The notes beneath the pieces were generated by a model, which saw only the letters and a program-made list of their open reading frames with translations, was not told where the DNA came from and ran no database searches. Positions 46,540 to 56,888 of a DNA stretch of 64,000 nucleotides are shown here, in pieces. The position numbers were made by a program, and so were the translations under genes. How positions within the stretch are numbered: position 1 is the stretch's first letter; every line of letters begins with the position of its first letter. Source of the DNA: Citrobacter sp. MGH106 (GTDB lineage Bacteria; Pseudomonadota; Gammaproteobacteria; Enterobacterales; Enterobacteriaceae). The stretch is from contig NZ_KQ089823.1 of NCBI RefSeq assembly GCF_001037495.1, positions 630,295 to 694,294 of the forward strand. The letters run 5' to 3'.

Positions 46540-47383
46540 GGTTGTGGAGATATCCGGCGAGGAGGTTGCACGCATTTTCAATATTCAGCGTTACTCGCTG
46601 AATGACGGGCAGGGGATCCGCACTGTAGTCTTTTTTAAAGGCTGCCCGCACACCTGCCCGTGGTGTGCTAATCCTGAATCTATTTCCCCGCGTATTGAAA
46701 CAGTACGGCGGGAGAGTAAATGTCTGCACTGCGCGCCGTGTCTGCGAGATGTCGATGAATGCCCTTCCGGCGCGTTTGAGCACATTGGTCGTGATATCTC
46801 CCTTGATGCGCTGGAACGTGAGGTAATGAAAGATGATATTTTCTTTCAAACCTCTGGTGGCGGGGTGACGCTTTCTGGTGGCGAAGTACTGATGCAGGCC
46901 GCTTTCGCCATCCGGTTTTTACAGCGTCTGCGACGCAACGGTGTGCAGTGCGCGATTGAAACGGCGGGGGATGCTCCCGCCAGTCGTCTGCTCCCGCTGG
47001 CAAAGTTATGCGATGAGGTGCTTTTCGATCTTAAAATTATGGATGAAAGCCAGGCTCGCGAGGTGGTGAATATGAATCTGCCGCGCGTACTAAAGAATTT
47101 ACAGCTATTAGTTGGTGAGGGGGTCAATGTGATCCCTCGTCTGCCGCTGATTCCGGGCTTTACGCTCAGCGTGGAGAACATGCAGCGTGCGCTGACCTTA
47201 TTGTCATCATTAGATATAAAGCAAGTACATCTGCTACCGTTTCATCAGTATGGTGAGCCGAAATATCGCCTTCTTGGGCAGCAGTGGTCGATGAAGGATG
47301 TGCCCGCCCCGTCAGCACAAGAGGTGGCGACGTTGCGTAAGATGGCAGAAGACGCCGGATTTCAGGTAACCGTAGGAGGTTGA
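46505..47383 (+). CDS. pflC: Glycyl-radical enzyme activase PflC
   Basis: A 292-residue radical-SAM enzyme that puts the radical on PflD. The cluster motif CPHTCPWC (CxxxCxxC) follows FFKGC. An inserted ferredoxin-like segment has further Cys groups (CLHCAPCLRDVDEC), the arrangement of glycerol-dehydratase and benzylsuccinate activases rather than PflA. TSGGGVTLSGGE is the SAM-binding GGE block. The start at 46505 lies inside pflD and overlaps it by 35 bases, giving the K-12 length. The overlap couples its translation to the target enzyme. Confidence 0.95.
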   Translation: MTLFAGPHINCEVVEISGEEVARIFNIQRYSLNDGQGIRTVVFFKGCPHTCPWCANPESISPRIETVRRESKCLHCAPCLRDVDECPSGAFEHIGRDISLDALEREVMKDDIFFQTSGGGVTLSGGEVLMQAAFAIRFLQRLRRNGVQCAIETAGDAPASRLLPLAKLCDEVLFDLKIMDESQAREVVNMNLPRVLKNLQLLVGEGVNVIPRLPLIPGFTLSVENMQRALTLLSSLDIKQVHLLPFHQYGEPKYRLLGQQWSMKDVPAPSAQEVATLRKMAEDAGFQVTVGG

Positions 47384-47384
47384 T

Positions 47385-47741
47385 ATGGCAGTCGCATCTG
47401 TTCGATATCTGGTTGCAGTGACCGCTTGCGTCAGCGGCGTCGCACATACCTATATGGCTGCCGAGCGGCTGGAAAAACTCTTTCAGCAGGACAAGTGGAA
47501 CATCAAGATTGAAACTCAGGGGGCGCTGGGAACGGAGAATCGTTTGACGGAAGACGATATTAGTCGCGCCGATGTGGTGTTGCTGATTACCGATATTGAG
47601 CTGGCAGGTGCTGAGCGATTTACGCAAAGTCGCTACGTCCAGTCGGGAATTAGCGCTTTTTTGCGGGAACCTCAACGGGTGATGAGTGCCGTACGTAAAG
47701 TACTGTCGGCACCACAACATACTCATCTTATTCTGGACTAA
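47385..47741 (+). CDS. frwD: Fructose-like PTS enzyme IIB component FrwD
   Basis: A 118-residue IIB-type protein, a paralogue of FrwB. Cys15 in VTACVSGVAHTYMAAE is the phosphocysteine. The N-terminus has five residues more than K-12 FrwD (MAVASVRYLV against MAYLV). It starts one base after pflC ends and closes the operon. Its last 14 bases overlap the convergent 3' end of yijO. Why the system carries two IIB subunits and one IIC is unknown. Confidence 0.93.
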   Translation: MAVASVRYLVAVTACVSGVAHTYMAAERLEKLFQQDKWNIKIETQGALGTENRLTEDDISRADVVLLITDIELAGAERFTQSRYVQSGISAFLREPQRVMSAVRKVLSAPQHTHLILD

Positions 47742-48588
47742 CTTTCTTGTCCGTCAACTGGCTGTGATATTGCCGACGATACTCTGAAGGTGAACGCTCG
47801 GTATTTTTTCGAAACAGGCGACAGAAGTAATTGCTGTCAACAAATCCACAGGTGTGGGCCACTTCTTTGACTTTCAGGTCGTAACCCTTTAGCAGCGTCT
47901 TTGCGTGCTCCAGCCGCGTATGGTTCAGGTATTCGTTAAAGCCAATGGTCCCTGTTTTTTGAAACAGGTGCGAAAGGTAATTTGGAGAGATGTAGAACGC
48001 CTGGGCCACGGATTCCCGGGTGAGCGGAGAGGCGTAATGTTCGTCAATATAGTCACGAATAGCTTCAAAAAGCGCCTGGCTGCGTGACGCCGTCTGGATC
48101 TGGCTTCCCAGCAGGTCGCGACAATGGCTGAGCAGACTGGAGACGATCAGTCTGGCCGTTTGCTGCTCCTGAGGCTGCATCTGCATTTCATTGAGTGTAT
48201 GTAACAGGAAAGAACCGATACGTGGCCCGCGTCGTGCGACGTGTTGCTTTGTGAGGTTTTGATACTGCTTACCATCCCACTGTACGACGCTGAAACCCAG
48301 TTGCTGTTTGCCGAATAAGATGCTCAGTGTCGTTACCGGTGTTTGCCATTGTGGGAAGTTCCAGCCACCTGCCGGGATATACAGAACATCATAAGGCGTT
48401 AACGTAGTGGATGCGCCTGCAACACTGCTATCGGTGAATTCGCCCTCCAGCACAATCTCCAGTCGCGGAAAATCAACCTGATATGCCAGCTCTGGCATTG
48501 AACCATTAGTACTGGGGAAATACACCTTGCACAGTGGTGTCGGGCCGTTAATCAGGCGGGAGAGAAGATGGCTGATGTCGTGATACAT
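47728..48588 (-). CDS. yijO: AraC-family regulator YijO
   Basis: A 286-residue putative transcription factor. The N-terminal part (1-170) is a cupin-like sensing domain (FPRLEIVLEGEF, YDVLYIPAGGWN). The C-terminal part (about 185-280) holds two helix-turn-helix motifs, SPLTRESVAQAFYISPNYLS and VKEVAHTCGFVDSNYFCRLF. Location beside frw/pfl suggests, but does not prove, control of that cluster. It is convergent with frwD, overlapping by 14 bases. Three residues longer than K-12 as I remember it. Confidence 0.93.
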   Translation of the reverse strand: MYHDISHLLSRLINGPTPLCKVYFPSTNGSMPELAYQVDFPRLEIVLEGEFTDSSVAGASTTLTPYDVLYIPAGGWNFPQWQTPVTTLSILFGKQQLGFSVVQWDGKQYQNLTKQHVARRGPRIGSFLLHTLNEMQMQPQEQQTARLIVSSLLSHCRDLLGSQIQTASRSQALFEAIRDYIDEHYASPLTRESVAQAFYISPNYLSHLFQKTGTIGFNEYLNHTRLEHAKTLLKGYDLKVKEVAHTCGFVDSNYFCRLFRKNTERSPSEYRRQYHSQLTDKKVSPE

Positions 48589-48656
48589 GTTAATCCCTTG
48601 CAGATCGCAGACAGGGAAACAGTAGCGTCGAAAGCGGGGAGTCTCAAGTGATAAAT

Positions 48657-48721
48657 TACCGGATGGCGCTGCGCTTTCCGGCCTACGGGACTGAGTGGAT
48701 CGTAGGCCGGATAAGGCGTTC
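48657..48721. repeat. REP pair (BIME) between yijO and eptC
   Basis: ACCGGATGGCGCTGCGCTTTCCGG and GTAGGCCGGATAAGGCG are two REP units upstream of yijO and just past the eptC stop. Confidence 0.85.
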
Positions 48722-48723
48722 TA

Positions 48724-50457
48724 TTACTGATTCCCGATTTGATCCCCATACGGCAGAGTATCGTAATCAATCAGGGCGTTTTTCTTGTACGGATTACCAA
48801 TCCAGCGGGTTGTTTCTTTAAACTGCGGGTTGGTAATAGCACGGGTCGGATCGAATCCATCGTAAGTGAAGCCAGCTAAATCAGACCAGGTATGGATAAG
48901 CTCAGAGCTGCTGTATTTTCGATTCACATCCTGGGAGAAATCTCGTGGATGCGCGGCCTGCCATTTTTCAGAGGTCCACAGCAGGAACGGAACCGTATAC
49001 ATATGGCGAGTTGGGTTGTCTTCATTTCGACCCTGCGTTTTATGCGGCGGTGTGTCATATACTTCTTCTCCGTGGTCAGAGAAATAGAGCAGGAAGCCGT
49101 TCGGATCGGTCGCTTTGTAATCTTTGATCAGGCTAGCAATGATGTGGTCGTTATAAACATTGGCATTGTCATAATCGTTATATGACTCCAGTTCATCGCT
49201 GCTCAGACCCGGAGGAACGTTGTCGATATTATTATCGAACTTGCCCTGACCTTCCGGATAACGGAATTTGTACTTAATGTGCGTACCCAGCAGATGAACG
49301 ATGATGAACTTTTTCGGTGCCGGGTCAGCCATGACTTCTTTAAATGGAGCCAGCACGTTGCTGTCGTATTCGCGCGCACTTTGGGTACGCTGCTGATTCA
49401 TATAAAACTGCTTGTCCGTCTGCTTAGAAAATACGGTCAGCATGGTATTACGCGCAGTCATTGTTTGCTGATTGGTGATCCAGAAGGTTTTATACCCCGC
49501 CTGTTTCATCATATTCATCAGTGACGGCTGCGTCAGATACAAATCCGGATTCTTCTCGTTAGCGAAGGTCAGCGCCTGCTGCAGGATTTCAATCGTGTAC
49601 GGACGTGAGGTCACGACATTATTGAACACGGTTAAATTAGGATCAGATTTGTGCAATGCGTCCAGCTCAGGCGTGGTTTCACGTGGATAACCGTACAAAC
49701 TCATGCGTCCACGCTGAGTTGATTCACCAATCACCAGTACCAGCGTGCGCGGGGCATCACCTGAGTTATCTTTAAAGTTAGCCAGTGGCGGCAGCGCATT
49801 GTTCTCATTCAGCAGGCTATTCAATGAGGTCAGTTGCTGACGATACTGATAGTAGCCTGAGATAAACTGCCACGGCGCGGCTGGCTCCATACGTGAAGCA
49901 AGGCCATCCAGCGTTTTCTCAAAAGGTTTGTGTTTAATAAACGTATTAACGGCCATCGGATGCAGAATCAGACCGTATAACAGCGCAAACGACACCAGAT
50001 AACGCCAGGGTGACGGAATATAGACCGGGCGCAGACGGGTCCACAGCAGAATAGCAACTGCCGTGTAGGCCAATGCGATAAGGACAATCTTCAGGCTGAA
50101 GTATTGGCTCAGGTATTCGCTGGCTTCGTTTGCGTTGGTCTCAAACATCACGTACAGAACGCTCTGCGAGAACTCCTGTCCGTAAATAACGTAATAGCTC
50201 AGCGCAGCCAGTGAAGCAGCCCACAGCACCACGCCAATAACGGCGGCGATAATGCGAATACGGTTTGGAAATAAGAATACTGGGATCAACCACAGTGAGC
50301 TGAACAGTAAAGAGTCGCGTAATCCGGTAGACCCGCTGTAACCACTGAAATAAATAACGGCCTGTAGTAAGGTGGAAAAAAACCAAAAATAGAGGAGCGC
50401 CCAACCCAGGGCTTTCCAGCTAAACAAAGGTTTAGGCTGGAGTTGTAAGGATTGCAT
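48724..50457 (-). CDS. eptC: LPS-core phosphoethanolamine transferase EptC
   Basis: A 577-residue inner-membrane enzyme (formerly YijP/CptA) that adds phosphoethanolamine to heptose I of the LPS core. Five membrane segments occupy about residues 15-190. The periplasmic catalytic domain (about 230-577) is of the alkaline phosphatase/sulfatase type: metal site and nucleophile region VLVIGESTQRGRMSLYGY, and YFSDHGEEVYD with metal-binding Asp and His. Length equals K-12. It sits alone between yijO and ppc on the same strand. Confidence 0.96.
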   Translation of the reverse strand: MQSLQLQPKPLFSWKALGWALLYFWFFSTLLQAVIYFSGYSGSTGLRDSLLFSSLWLIPVFLFPNRIRIIAAVIGVVLWAASLAALSYYVIYGQEFSQSVLYVMFETNANEASEYLSQYFSLKIVLIALAYTAVAILLWTRLRPVYIPSPWRYLVSFALLYGLILHPMAVNTFIKHKPFEKTLDGLASRMEPAAPWQFISGYYQYRQQLTSLNSLLNENNALPPLANFKDNSGDAPRTLVLVIGESTQRGRMSLYGYPRETTPELDALHKSDPNLTVFNNVVTSRPYTIEILQQALTFANEKNPDLYLTQPSLMNMMKQAGYKTFWITNQQTMTARNTMLTVFSKQTDKQFYMNQQRTQSAREYDSNVLAPFKEVMADPAPKKFIIVHLLGTHIKYKFRYPEGQGKFDNNIDNVPPGLSSDELESYNDYDNANVYNDHIIASLIKDYKATDPNGFLLYFSDHGEEVYDTPPHKTQGRNEDNPTRHMYTVPFLLWTSEKWQAAHPRDFSQDVNRKYSSSELIHTWSDLAGFTYDGFDPTRAITNPQFKETTRWIGNPYKKNALIDYDTLPYGDQIGNQ

Positions 50458-50666
50458 AGTGTGAGCCTGTCTTTAATCGTGTCGCCAAGAGTAGCGGCTA
50501 AATATTAAGAGGAACTGAAGCTTCGCGACGTAAATATCGCGTTTTGTTGATGATTTATTCATGAAATGAATGAATCAGGCTGGAAATATATTTGAAATGA
50601 AGTGGTTATGACAAGCGTTTTCGAGGTCACCCCCGCGCAATAGCACGAGGGTGACGGGGGATTAAC

Positions 50667-53318
50667 TTAACCTGTATTACGCATACCGGCAGCAACACCT
50701 GCGATAGTGACCATCAGCGCTTGTTCAACGCGTGGATCCGGTGCTTTACCTTGTTCTTCCGCCTGGCGCGAACGATGTAAAAGCTCTGCCTGTAGAACGT
50801 TTAGCGGATCAGTATAAATATTTCTTAACTGAATAGACTCGGCAATCCACGGCAGGTCGGCCATCAGATGTGAGTCATTGGCAATCGCCAGCACCACATT
50901 GATGTCAGCTTCCAGACGGTGACGCAGTTCTTCGCCCAGCGGCCAGAGCTCTTTTTTGACCAAACGCTGATCGTAGTACTCTGCCAGCCACAGGTCAGCT
51001 TTCGAGAACACCATTTCCAGCATGCCAAGACGCGTGGAGAAGAAAGGCCAGTCGCGGCACATTGCTTCAAGCTCGCTTTGTTTTCCATCTTCAACCACTT
51101 TTTGCAGCGCGGTACCTGCACCCAACCATGCCGGAAGCATCAGGCGGTTCTGGGTCCAGGCAAAAATCCACGGAATGGCTCGCAGAGACTCTACCCCGCC
51201 AGTTGGGCGGCGTTTTGCCGGACGTGAGCCGAGCGGTAATTTACCCAGCTCTTGCTCCGGGGTTGCAGAGCGGAAGTACGGAACAAAGTCTTTGTTTTCG
51301 CGAACATAACCACGGTACAGTTCGCAGGAGATATCTGAAAGCTCGTCCATAATATGACACCAGGCATCTTTCGGCTCTGGCGGTGGCAACAAGTTGGCTT
51401 CCAGAATTGCGCCCGTGTACAAAGACAGACTGCTGATGGTGACTTCCGGTAGACCGTATTTGAAGCGGATCATCTCACCTTGCTCAGTCACACGCAGTCC
51501 GCCTTTCAGGCTGCCAGGCGGCTGGGAGAGTAACGCGGCATGGGCTGGTGCGCCACCCCGTCCAATTGAACCGCCACGGCCGTGGAACAACGTCAGCTCA
51601 ATGCCGGCTTTTTCGCAGGTTTTGATCAGCGCATCCTGTGCCTGATATTGCGCCCAGGAGGCCGCCATCACGCCTGCGTCTTTTGCCGAGTCAGAGTAGC
51701 CGATCATGACCATCTGTTTGCCCTGAATAAGACCGCGATACCAGTCGATATTTAACAGCTGAGTCATAACATCGTCAGCATTGTTCAGGTCGTCCAGCGT
51801 TTCAAACAGCGGTGCTACCGGCATGGTAAAACCAATGCCAGCTTCTTTCAGCAGCAGGTGAACGGCCAGCACATCTGACGGCGTTTTCGCCATCGAGATA
51901 ACGTAGGCGGCAATAGAGCCATAAGGTGCTTCGGCAATCACTCGACAGGTGTCGAGCACTTCACGGGTTTCGTTACTCGGTTCCCAGCTGCGTGGCAGCA
52001 GTGGACGTTTGGAATTCAGTTCGCGGATCAGGAAGGCCTGTTTGTCTGCTTCTGACCAGCTTTCGTAGTCGCCAATTCCCAGATAACGGGTCAGTTCGCC
52101 CAGCGCTTCGGTATGACGGGTGCTTTCCTGACGAATATCGATACGCACCAGCGGTACGCCAAAACATTTCACCCGGCGGAGGGTATCGAGCAGTTCGCCA
52201 TTGGCGATGATACCCATACCGCAAGCTTGCAGAGACTGGTAACACGCGTACAACGGTTCCCATAGCTGCTCGTTTTGCGTCAACAAGCCTGCAGGTTTTG
52301 GCAATTTTTCGCCTTTCAGACGCGCTTCCAGCCAGGCCTGGGTCGTCATCAGGCGTGAACGCAGCATTTTCATCAGGTGGCGGTAAGGTTCTGCCGCCCC
52401 TTCTTCACCCACCAGCGCTAAGAGCTCCGGAGTGGCATCGACCATCGATAGCTCAGAAACCAGAAACTGGATGTCTTTCAGGAACAGGTCGGTCGCTTTC
52501 CAGCGGCTGAGCAACAGTACATGACGGGTGATATCCGCCGTCACGTTCGGGTTGCCGTCACGGTCACCCCCCATCCAGGAGGTGAATCGGACCGGGACAA
52601 AATCGACGGGCAGCTTATAGTTCAGATGCTCTTCCAACTGTTCGTTCAGTTCACGCAGATAGTTCGGCACACCTTCCCACAGGCTGTTTTCAACCACGGC
52701 GAAGCCCCATTTGGCTTCATCAACCGGGCTGGGACGTATTTTACGGATTTCATCCGTATGCCAGGACTGGGCGATTAACTGGCGCAGGCGGCGCATCAGT
52801 TGGTGGCGTTCGTAATCGACGATGTCTTTGTTATCCAGTTGTTTGAGGCAGGCATTGACCTCACCCATTTTATGGATCAGCGTGCGACGGGTAATTTCGG
52901 TCGGGTGTGCGGTCAGTACCAGCTCCAGAGACAACGCCTCCACTGCTTTTTTGATGGTGGCTTCATCAAGGTTGGGCTGGGCTTTCAGTTTACGCAGGGT
53001 GCGAGCAATCACTTCCGGGTTGCTGGCAGCTTCGCCTTTTGGCGAAATGCTGTGGTATTGCTCGGCGGTGTTGGCCAGGTTCAGGAACTGGCTAAACGCG
53101 CGGGCAACTGGCAGTAGCTCGTCATTAGACAGGTTCTGTAGCGTGGTGAGCAACTCCTGGCGATTAGCTTCATTGCCAGCGCGAGATGATTTGGACAACT
53201 TACGGATTGTTTCTACGCGATCAAGAATGTTCTCTCCCAGCGCATCCTTGATGGTTTCTCCCAGCACTTTGCCGAGCATACTGACATTACTACGCAACGC
53301 GGAATATTGTTCGTTCAT
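50667..53318 (-). CDS. ppc: Phosphoenolpyruvate carboxylase
   Basis: An 883-residue cytoplasmic tetramer that carboxylates phosphoenolpyruvate to oxaloacetate, refilling the TCA cycle. The catalytic His is in [10 protein letters not shown], the Gly-rich loop in [14 protein letters not shown], and the C-terminus ends MRNTG as required for activity. It is activated by acetyl-CoA and fructose 1,6-bisphosphate and inhibited by aspartate. Length equals K-12. It is monocistronic with a 366-base upstream region that carries an ERIC-like repeat. Confidence 0.98.
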   Translation of the reverse strand: MNEQYSALRSNVSMLGKVLGETIKDALGENILDRVETIRKLSKSSRAGNEANRQELLTTLQNLSNDELLPVARAFSQFLNLANTAEQYHSISPKGEAASNPEVIARTLRKLKAQPNLDEATIKKAVEALSLELVLTAHPTEITRRTLIHKMGEVNACLKQLDNKDIVDYERHQLMRRLRQLIAQSWHTDEIRKIRPSPVDEAKWGFAVVENSLWEGVPNYLRELNEQLEEHLNYKLPVDFVPVRFTSWMGGDRDGNPNVTADITRHVLLLSRWKATDLFLKDIQFLVSELSMVDATPELLALVGEEGAAEPYRHLMKMLRSRLMTTQAWLEARLKGEKLPKPAGLLTQNEQLWEPLYACYQSLQACGMGIIANGELLDTLRRVKCFGVPLVRIDIRQESTRHTEALGELTRYLGIGDYESWSEADKQAFLIRELNSKRPLLPRSWEPSNETREVLDTCRVIAEAPYGSIAAYVISMAKTPSDVLAVHLLLKEAGIGFTMPVAPLFETLDDLNNADDVMTQLLNIDWYRGLIQGKQMVMIGYSDSAKDAGVMAASWAQYQAQDALIKTCEKAGIELTLFHGRGGSIGRGGAPAHAALLSQPPGSLKGGLRVTEQGEMIRFKYGLPEVTISSLSLYTGAILEANLLPPPEPKDAWCHIMDELSDISCELYRGYVRENKDFVPYFRSATPEQELGKLPLGSRPAKRRPTGGVESLRAIPWIFAWTQNRLMLPAWLGAGTALQKVVEDGKQSELEAMCRDWPFFSTRLGMLEMVFSKADLWLAEYYDQRLVKKELWPLGEELRHRLEADINVVLAIANDSHLMADLPWIAESIQLRNIYTDPLNVLQAELLHRSRQAEEQGKAPDPRVEQALMVTIAGVAAGMRNTG

Positions 53319-53350
53319 ATGACCCCAGACACCCCATCTTTAATTTGATT

Positions 53351-53462
53351 GCCCTGTAGCTTTCACGCACAGCGGTATTGGCTGCGTTTGCTCACCCTGG
53401 TCACTATGCTCCCTGGGATGTGCCTGCTTGCCGTCTTGCTGCGCTGCGAAATCTTTCAGGCT
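53351..53462. repeat. Degenerate ERIC-like repeat upstream of ppc
   Basis: About 112 bases containing TTGGCTGCGTTTGCTCACCC, TATGCTCCCTGGGATGTG and CTTGCCGTCTTGCTGC, matching the ERIC middle and right parts and close to the copy after zapB. The outer arms CCTGTAGCTTTC and GAAATCTTTCAGG are imperfect inverted repeats. It starts 33 bases before the ppc start. Confidence 0.65.
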
Positions 53463-53684
53463 CAACTTTATTCACTTTTATAAAGCCACGTAAAACCCCT
53501 GACGTCAATTGCTGCGAAATCGGTTCAGCAAACGAATAAATGGCGGGAATTTACGAAAGTTAATTCACAACCTGCCAGATAAGAAATGCTTATGGGAATA
53601 TACAAAACTGAGCACAAAACGATCGCAGCCTGGTATGCACGCGATTGTTGGCCCGGAAAGCGTTACGCCACCGGGCAATATAAA
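53463..53684. other. Rest of the ppc-argE gap
   Basis: AT-rich DNA that must hold the ppc promoter on the minus strand; I cannot place the -10 with confidence. A single REP palindrome (GCCCGG / CCGGGC) is at 53651-53676, next to the argE stop. No gene was seen. Confidence 0.5.
53651..53676. repeat. REP element after argE
   Basis: GCCCGGAAAGCGTTACGCCACCGGGC is a REP palindrome nine bases beyond the argE stop. Confidence 0.8.
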
Positions 53685-54836
53685 TTAATGCCAGCAGAAG
53701 TGATGAACAACCTGGGTTATCAATTCGCGAGTTGGTTTAATAAAGCGTGTTTCCAGATACTCATCTGGTTGGTGCGCCTGATTAATTGAACCCGGTCCGA
53801 GTACCAACGTTGGGCATAACGTCTGGATAAACGGCGCTTCAGTGCAGTAGTTCACCACTTCCGTTTGCGCGCCCAGCAGTTTTTCAACCACTTCCACCAA
53901 TTGATGATCTGGCGGACATTCGTAGCCAGGGATGGGTGGATGCAGTTCGGATACCGTCAGACGACCCGGCCAGCGTTCACTGACCGGAGCCAGTGCATCG
54001 TTTAGTAACCCATTGAGGTCGTTGAGCGTCATGCCCGGGAGCGGACGAATATCCATGTGCAGTTCGCAGCATGCACAAATGCGGTTGGCGGCATCGCCCC
54101 CGTGGATATGGCCGAGATTGAGCGTGGGGTACGGAACCGTAAACGCCTCATAGTGATAACGTTCTTTCAGGTCATCGCGCAGCTTCATGATGTGGCCAAT
54201 CGCGTCATGCATCAGCTCGATAGCGTTAATCCCACGCGCCGGATCGCTGGAGTGACCAGACTGCCCCAAAATACGTATCGCATTAGAAATATGACCTTTG
54301 TGCGCACGAACCGGTTGCAGGGAGGTCGGTTCGCCAATGATTGCACAGTCCGGGCGTAACGAGGTGGTTTCAGCGAAATAGCGTGCCCCCGCCATGCTGG
54401 TTTCTTCATCGGCGGTCGCCAAAATGTAGAGCGGCTTTTTCAGTTTTGCGACATCCACATCGCGCAGCGCATCGAGGATAAAGGCGAAGAAGCCTTTCAT
54501 ATCCGCCGTGCCCAGGCCATAGAGCTTATTGTCGTGTTCGGTCAGGGTGAATGGATCACGCGTCCATCGTCCGTCATCAAACGGTACGGTATCGGTATGG
54601 CCCGCAAGCAACAGACCACCTGCACCTTGTCCGATACTTGCCAGCATATTGAATTTATTGCGCGTACCAGGAACAGGCTGGACTTCAACACTGAAGCCTA
54701 ATTCTTTGAACCAGTCCGCCAGCATAGTGATTAAACCTGCATTACTTTGATCGAGCGCTTCTTCCGTGGCGCTAATCGACGGTGTGGCAATCAGAGCGCG
54801 GTAAATCTCGATAAATGGCGGTAAATTGTTTTTCAT
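53685..54836 (-). CDS. argE: Acetylornithine deacetylase
   Basis: A 383-residue cytoplasmic M20-family zinc metallohydrolase that releases ornithine from N-acetylornithine. Metal-site segments are [23 protein letters not shown] and the catalytic Glu in [11 protein letters not shown]; dimerisation-domain marks include [20 protein letters not shown] at 54836 gives the K-12 length; 13 upstream in-frame codons run through the ARG box region and are ignored. Divergent from argCBH; ArgR represses both sides. Confidence 0.98.
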   Translation of the reverse strand: MKNNLPPFIEIYRALIATPSISATEEALDQSNAGLITMLADWFKELGFSVEVQPVPGTRNKFNMLASIGQGAGGLLLAGHTDTVPFDDGRWTRDPFTLTEHDNKLYGLGTADMKGFFAFILDALRDVDVAKLKKPLYILATADEETSMAGARYFAETTSLRPDCAIIGEPTSLQPVRAHKGHISNAIRILGQSGHSSDPARGINAIELMHDAIGHIMKLRDDLKERYHYEAFTVPYPTLNLGHIHGGDAANRICACCELHMDIRPLPGMTLNDLNGLLNDALAPVSERWPGRLTVSELHPPIPGYECPPDHQLVEVVEKLLGAQTEVVNYCTEAPFIQTLCPTLVLGPGSINQAHQPDEYLETRFIKPTRELITQVVHHFCWH

Positions 54837-54860
54837 TGTTGACACACCTCGGGTCATGAT

Positions 54861-54878
54861 AGTATCAATATTCATGCA
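54861..54878. promoter_or_regulatory. ARG box 1 (argE-argC operator)
   Basis: AGTATCAATATTCATGCA matches the ArgR consensus (TGAATwwwwATTCA) best in its right half (ATTCAT). Confidence 0.75.
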
Positions 54879-54883
54879 TTATT

Positions 54884-54901
54884 TGTGAATAAAAATACAC
54901 T
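54884..54901. promoter_or_regulatory. ARG box 2 (argE-argC operator)
   Basis: TGTGAATAAAAATACACT follows box 1 after five bases, the usual spacing for a pair bound by one ArgR hexamer. It controls the face-to-face argE and argCBH promoters. Confidence 0.78.
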
Positions 54902-54991
54902 AACGTTAAGCGTAATAAAACCCACCAAGTGTAAGGTGAGGTGATAAAGGCTTATACCTGGCAACCGAATATAAGAAGGTGAACAGCCCCG

Positions 54992-55996
54992 ATGTTGAAT
55001 ACGCTGATTGTGGGTGCCAGTGGCTATGCTGGCGCAGAGCTTGTGACCTATGTAAATCGCCATCCTGATATGACCATAACCGCTTTGACTGTCTCAGCGC
55101 AAAGCAATGATGCAGGAAAATTAATCTCTGATTTACATCCGCAGTTAAAGGGCATTGTTGATTTACCATTGCAGCCAATGTCGGATATTAGCGAGTTTAG
55201 CGCAGGGGTTGACATTGTGTTCCTCGCAACAGCGCATGAAGTGAGCCATGACCTGGCGCCACAGTTTCTGCAAGCGGGTTGTGTGGTATTCGATCTCTCG
55301 GGTGCGTTCCGTGTAAACGACGGCGCCTTCTATGAAAAATATTATGGCTTTACTCACCAGCACCCGGACCTGCTGGAGCAGGCGGTGTACGGCCTGGCTG
55401 AGTGGAGCGCAGACAAACTGAAAGACGCGAATCTGATTGCCGTCCCCGGTTGTTACCCGACAGCAGCGCAACTGTCACTCAAGCCGCTGATTGATGCCGA
55501 TCTTCTGGATCTCAGCCAGTGGCCTGTGATTAACGCCACCAGTGGCGTGAGCGGCGCGGGCCGTAAAGCGGCAATATCGAACAGTTTTTGCGAGGTCAGT
55601 CTGCAGCCGTATGGCGTGTTTACCCATCGCCATCAGCCAGAAATTGCTACTCATCTGGGGGCGGACGTTATTTTCACACCACATTTGGGCAACTTCCCGC
55701 GCGGGATTCTGGAAACCATCACCTGCCGTTTGCAGCCGGGTATCACCCACGCCCAGGTCGCCGATGTGTTACAGCAGGCGTATAGCAATAAGCCATTGGT
55801 ACGTCTGTATGACAAAGGTGTACCGGCACTGAAAAACGTGGTTGGTTTACCATTCTGCGATATCGGATTCGCCGTTCAGGGTGAGCATCTGATTGTGGTA
55901 GCGACAGAAGATAATTTATTGAAGGGCGCGGCAGCACAGGCCATGCAGTGTGCAAATATCCGTTTCGGCTTTGCTGAGACGCAGTCTCTTATTTAA
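54992..55996 (+). CDS. argC: N-acetyl-gamma-glutamyl-phosphate reductase
   Basis: A 334-residue cytoplasmic NADPH enzyme that reduces N-acetylglutamyl phosphate to the semialdehyde. The Rossmann start is [13 protein letters not shown], the nucleophile Cys is in AVPGCYPTA, and VFDLSGAFR and the catalytic His region [10 protein letters not shown] are present. Length equals K-12. It is first in argCBH, seven bases before argB. The operon is repressed by ArgR through the paired ARG boxes upstream. Confidence 0.98.
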   Translation: MLNTLIVGASGYAGAELVTYVNRHPDMTITALTVSAQSNDAGKLISDLHPQLKGIVDLPLQPMSDISEFSAGVDIVFLATAHEVSHDLAPQFLQAGCVVFDLSGAFRVNDGAFYEKYYGFTHQHPDLLEQAVYGLAEWSADKLKDANLIAVPGCYPTAAQLSLKPLIDADLLDLSQWPVINATSGVSGAGRKAAISNSFCEVSLQPYGVFTHRHQPEIATHLGADVIFTPHLGNFPRGILETITCRLQPGITHAQVADVLQQAYSNKPLVRLYDKGVPALKNVVGLPFCDIGFAVQGEHLIVVATEDNLLKGAAAQAMQCANIRFGFAETQSLI

Positions 55997-56003
55997 GGGT
56001 GCA

Positions 56004-56780
56004 ATGATGAATCCATTAATTATCAAGCTGGGCGGTGTGTTACTGGATAGCGAAGAGGCGCTGGAGCGTCTGTTTACCGCGCTGGTGAATTATCGCGAGT
56101 CGAATCAGCGTCCACTGGTCATCGTGCACGGTGGTGGCTGCGTGGTCGATGAGCTGATGAAACAGCTTAACCTGCCTGTGAAAAAGAAAAATGGCCTGCG
56201 TGTGACGCCTGCCGATCAGATTGACATCATCACCGGTGCGCTGGCGGGAACCGCGAATAAAACGCTGTTGGCATGGGCGAAAAAACATCGTATTTCTTCA
56301 GTGGGTCTGTATCTTGGCGATGGTGATAGCGTTAAAGTAACCCCGCTTGATAAAGAGTTAGGCCACGTTGGGTTGGCGCAACCGGGTTCACCTAAGCTGA
56401 TTAATACCCTGCTGGAAAGCGGTTTTTTGCCGGTCGTCAGCTCCATTGGCGTAACAGATGATGGGTTACTGATGAACGTCAATGCCGATCAGGCGGCGAC
56501 GGCATTGGCGGCAACGCTGGGCGCGGATCTGATCCTGCTTTCTGACGTTAGTGGTATCCTCGATGGCAAAGGTCAGCGTATTGGCGAAATGACCGCTGCG
56601 AAAGCGGAACAGTTGATCGAGCAGGGCATTATTACTGATGGCATGATAGTGAAGGTGAACGCCGCGCTGGATGCTGCCCGTACGCTGGGTCGTCCGGTGG
56701 ATATCGCTTCCTGGCGTCATGCAGAACAGCTTCCGGCGCTGTTTAACGGCACGCCGATTGGCACACGTATTTTGGCTTAA
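56004..56780 (+). CDS. argB: N-acetylglutamate kinase
   Basis: A 258-residue cytoplasmic amino-acid kinase that makes N-acetylglutamyl phosphate. [11 protein letters not shown] (ATP phosphate loop), [15 protein letters not shown] (substrate) and [13 protein letters not shown] (catalytic Asp) are present. It is the arginine-insensitive E. coli type, a homodimer. MMNPLIIK at 56004 gives the K-12 length; the frame extends 18 codons into argC without support. It is followed by a REP pair before argH. Confidence 0.98.
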   Translation: MMNPLIIKLGGVLLDSEEALERLFTALVNYRESNQRPLVIVHGGGCVVDELMKQLNLPVKKKNGLRVTPADQIDIITGALAGTANKTLLAWAKKHRISSVGLYLGDGDSVKVTPLDKELGHVGLAQPGSPKLINTLLESGFLPVVSSIGVTDDGLLMNVNADQAATALAATLGADLILLSDVSGILDGKGQRIGEMTAAKAEQLIEQGIITDGMIVKVNAALDAARTLGRPVDIASWRHAEQLPALFNGTPIGTRILA

Positions 56781-56786
56781 GACTTT

Positions 56787-56858
56787 ATGCCCGACGGCAT
56801 TTTGCTTGCCGGGCCTACAAGACCGAAGGCTGGATGAACATAGCATCATCCGGCGGCA
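56787..56858. repeat. REP pair (BIME) between argB and argH
   Basis: GCCCGACGGCATTTTGC to GCCGGGC, and GCTGGATGAACATAGCATC to ATCCGGCGGC, are two palindromic units inside the argCBH operon. Confidence 0.82.
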
Positions 56859-56888
56859 TTGAAATCGAAGAACTTAAGGAAAAAAGTT

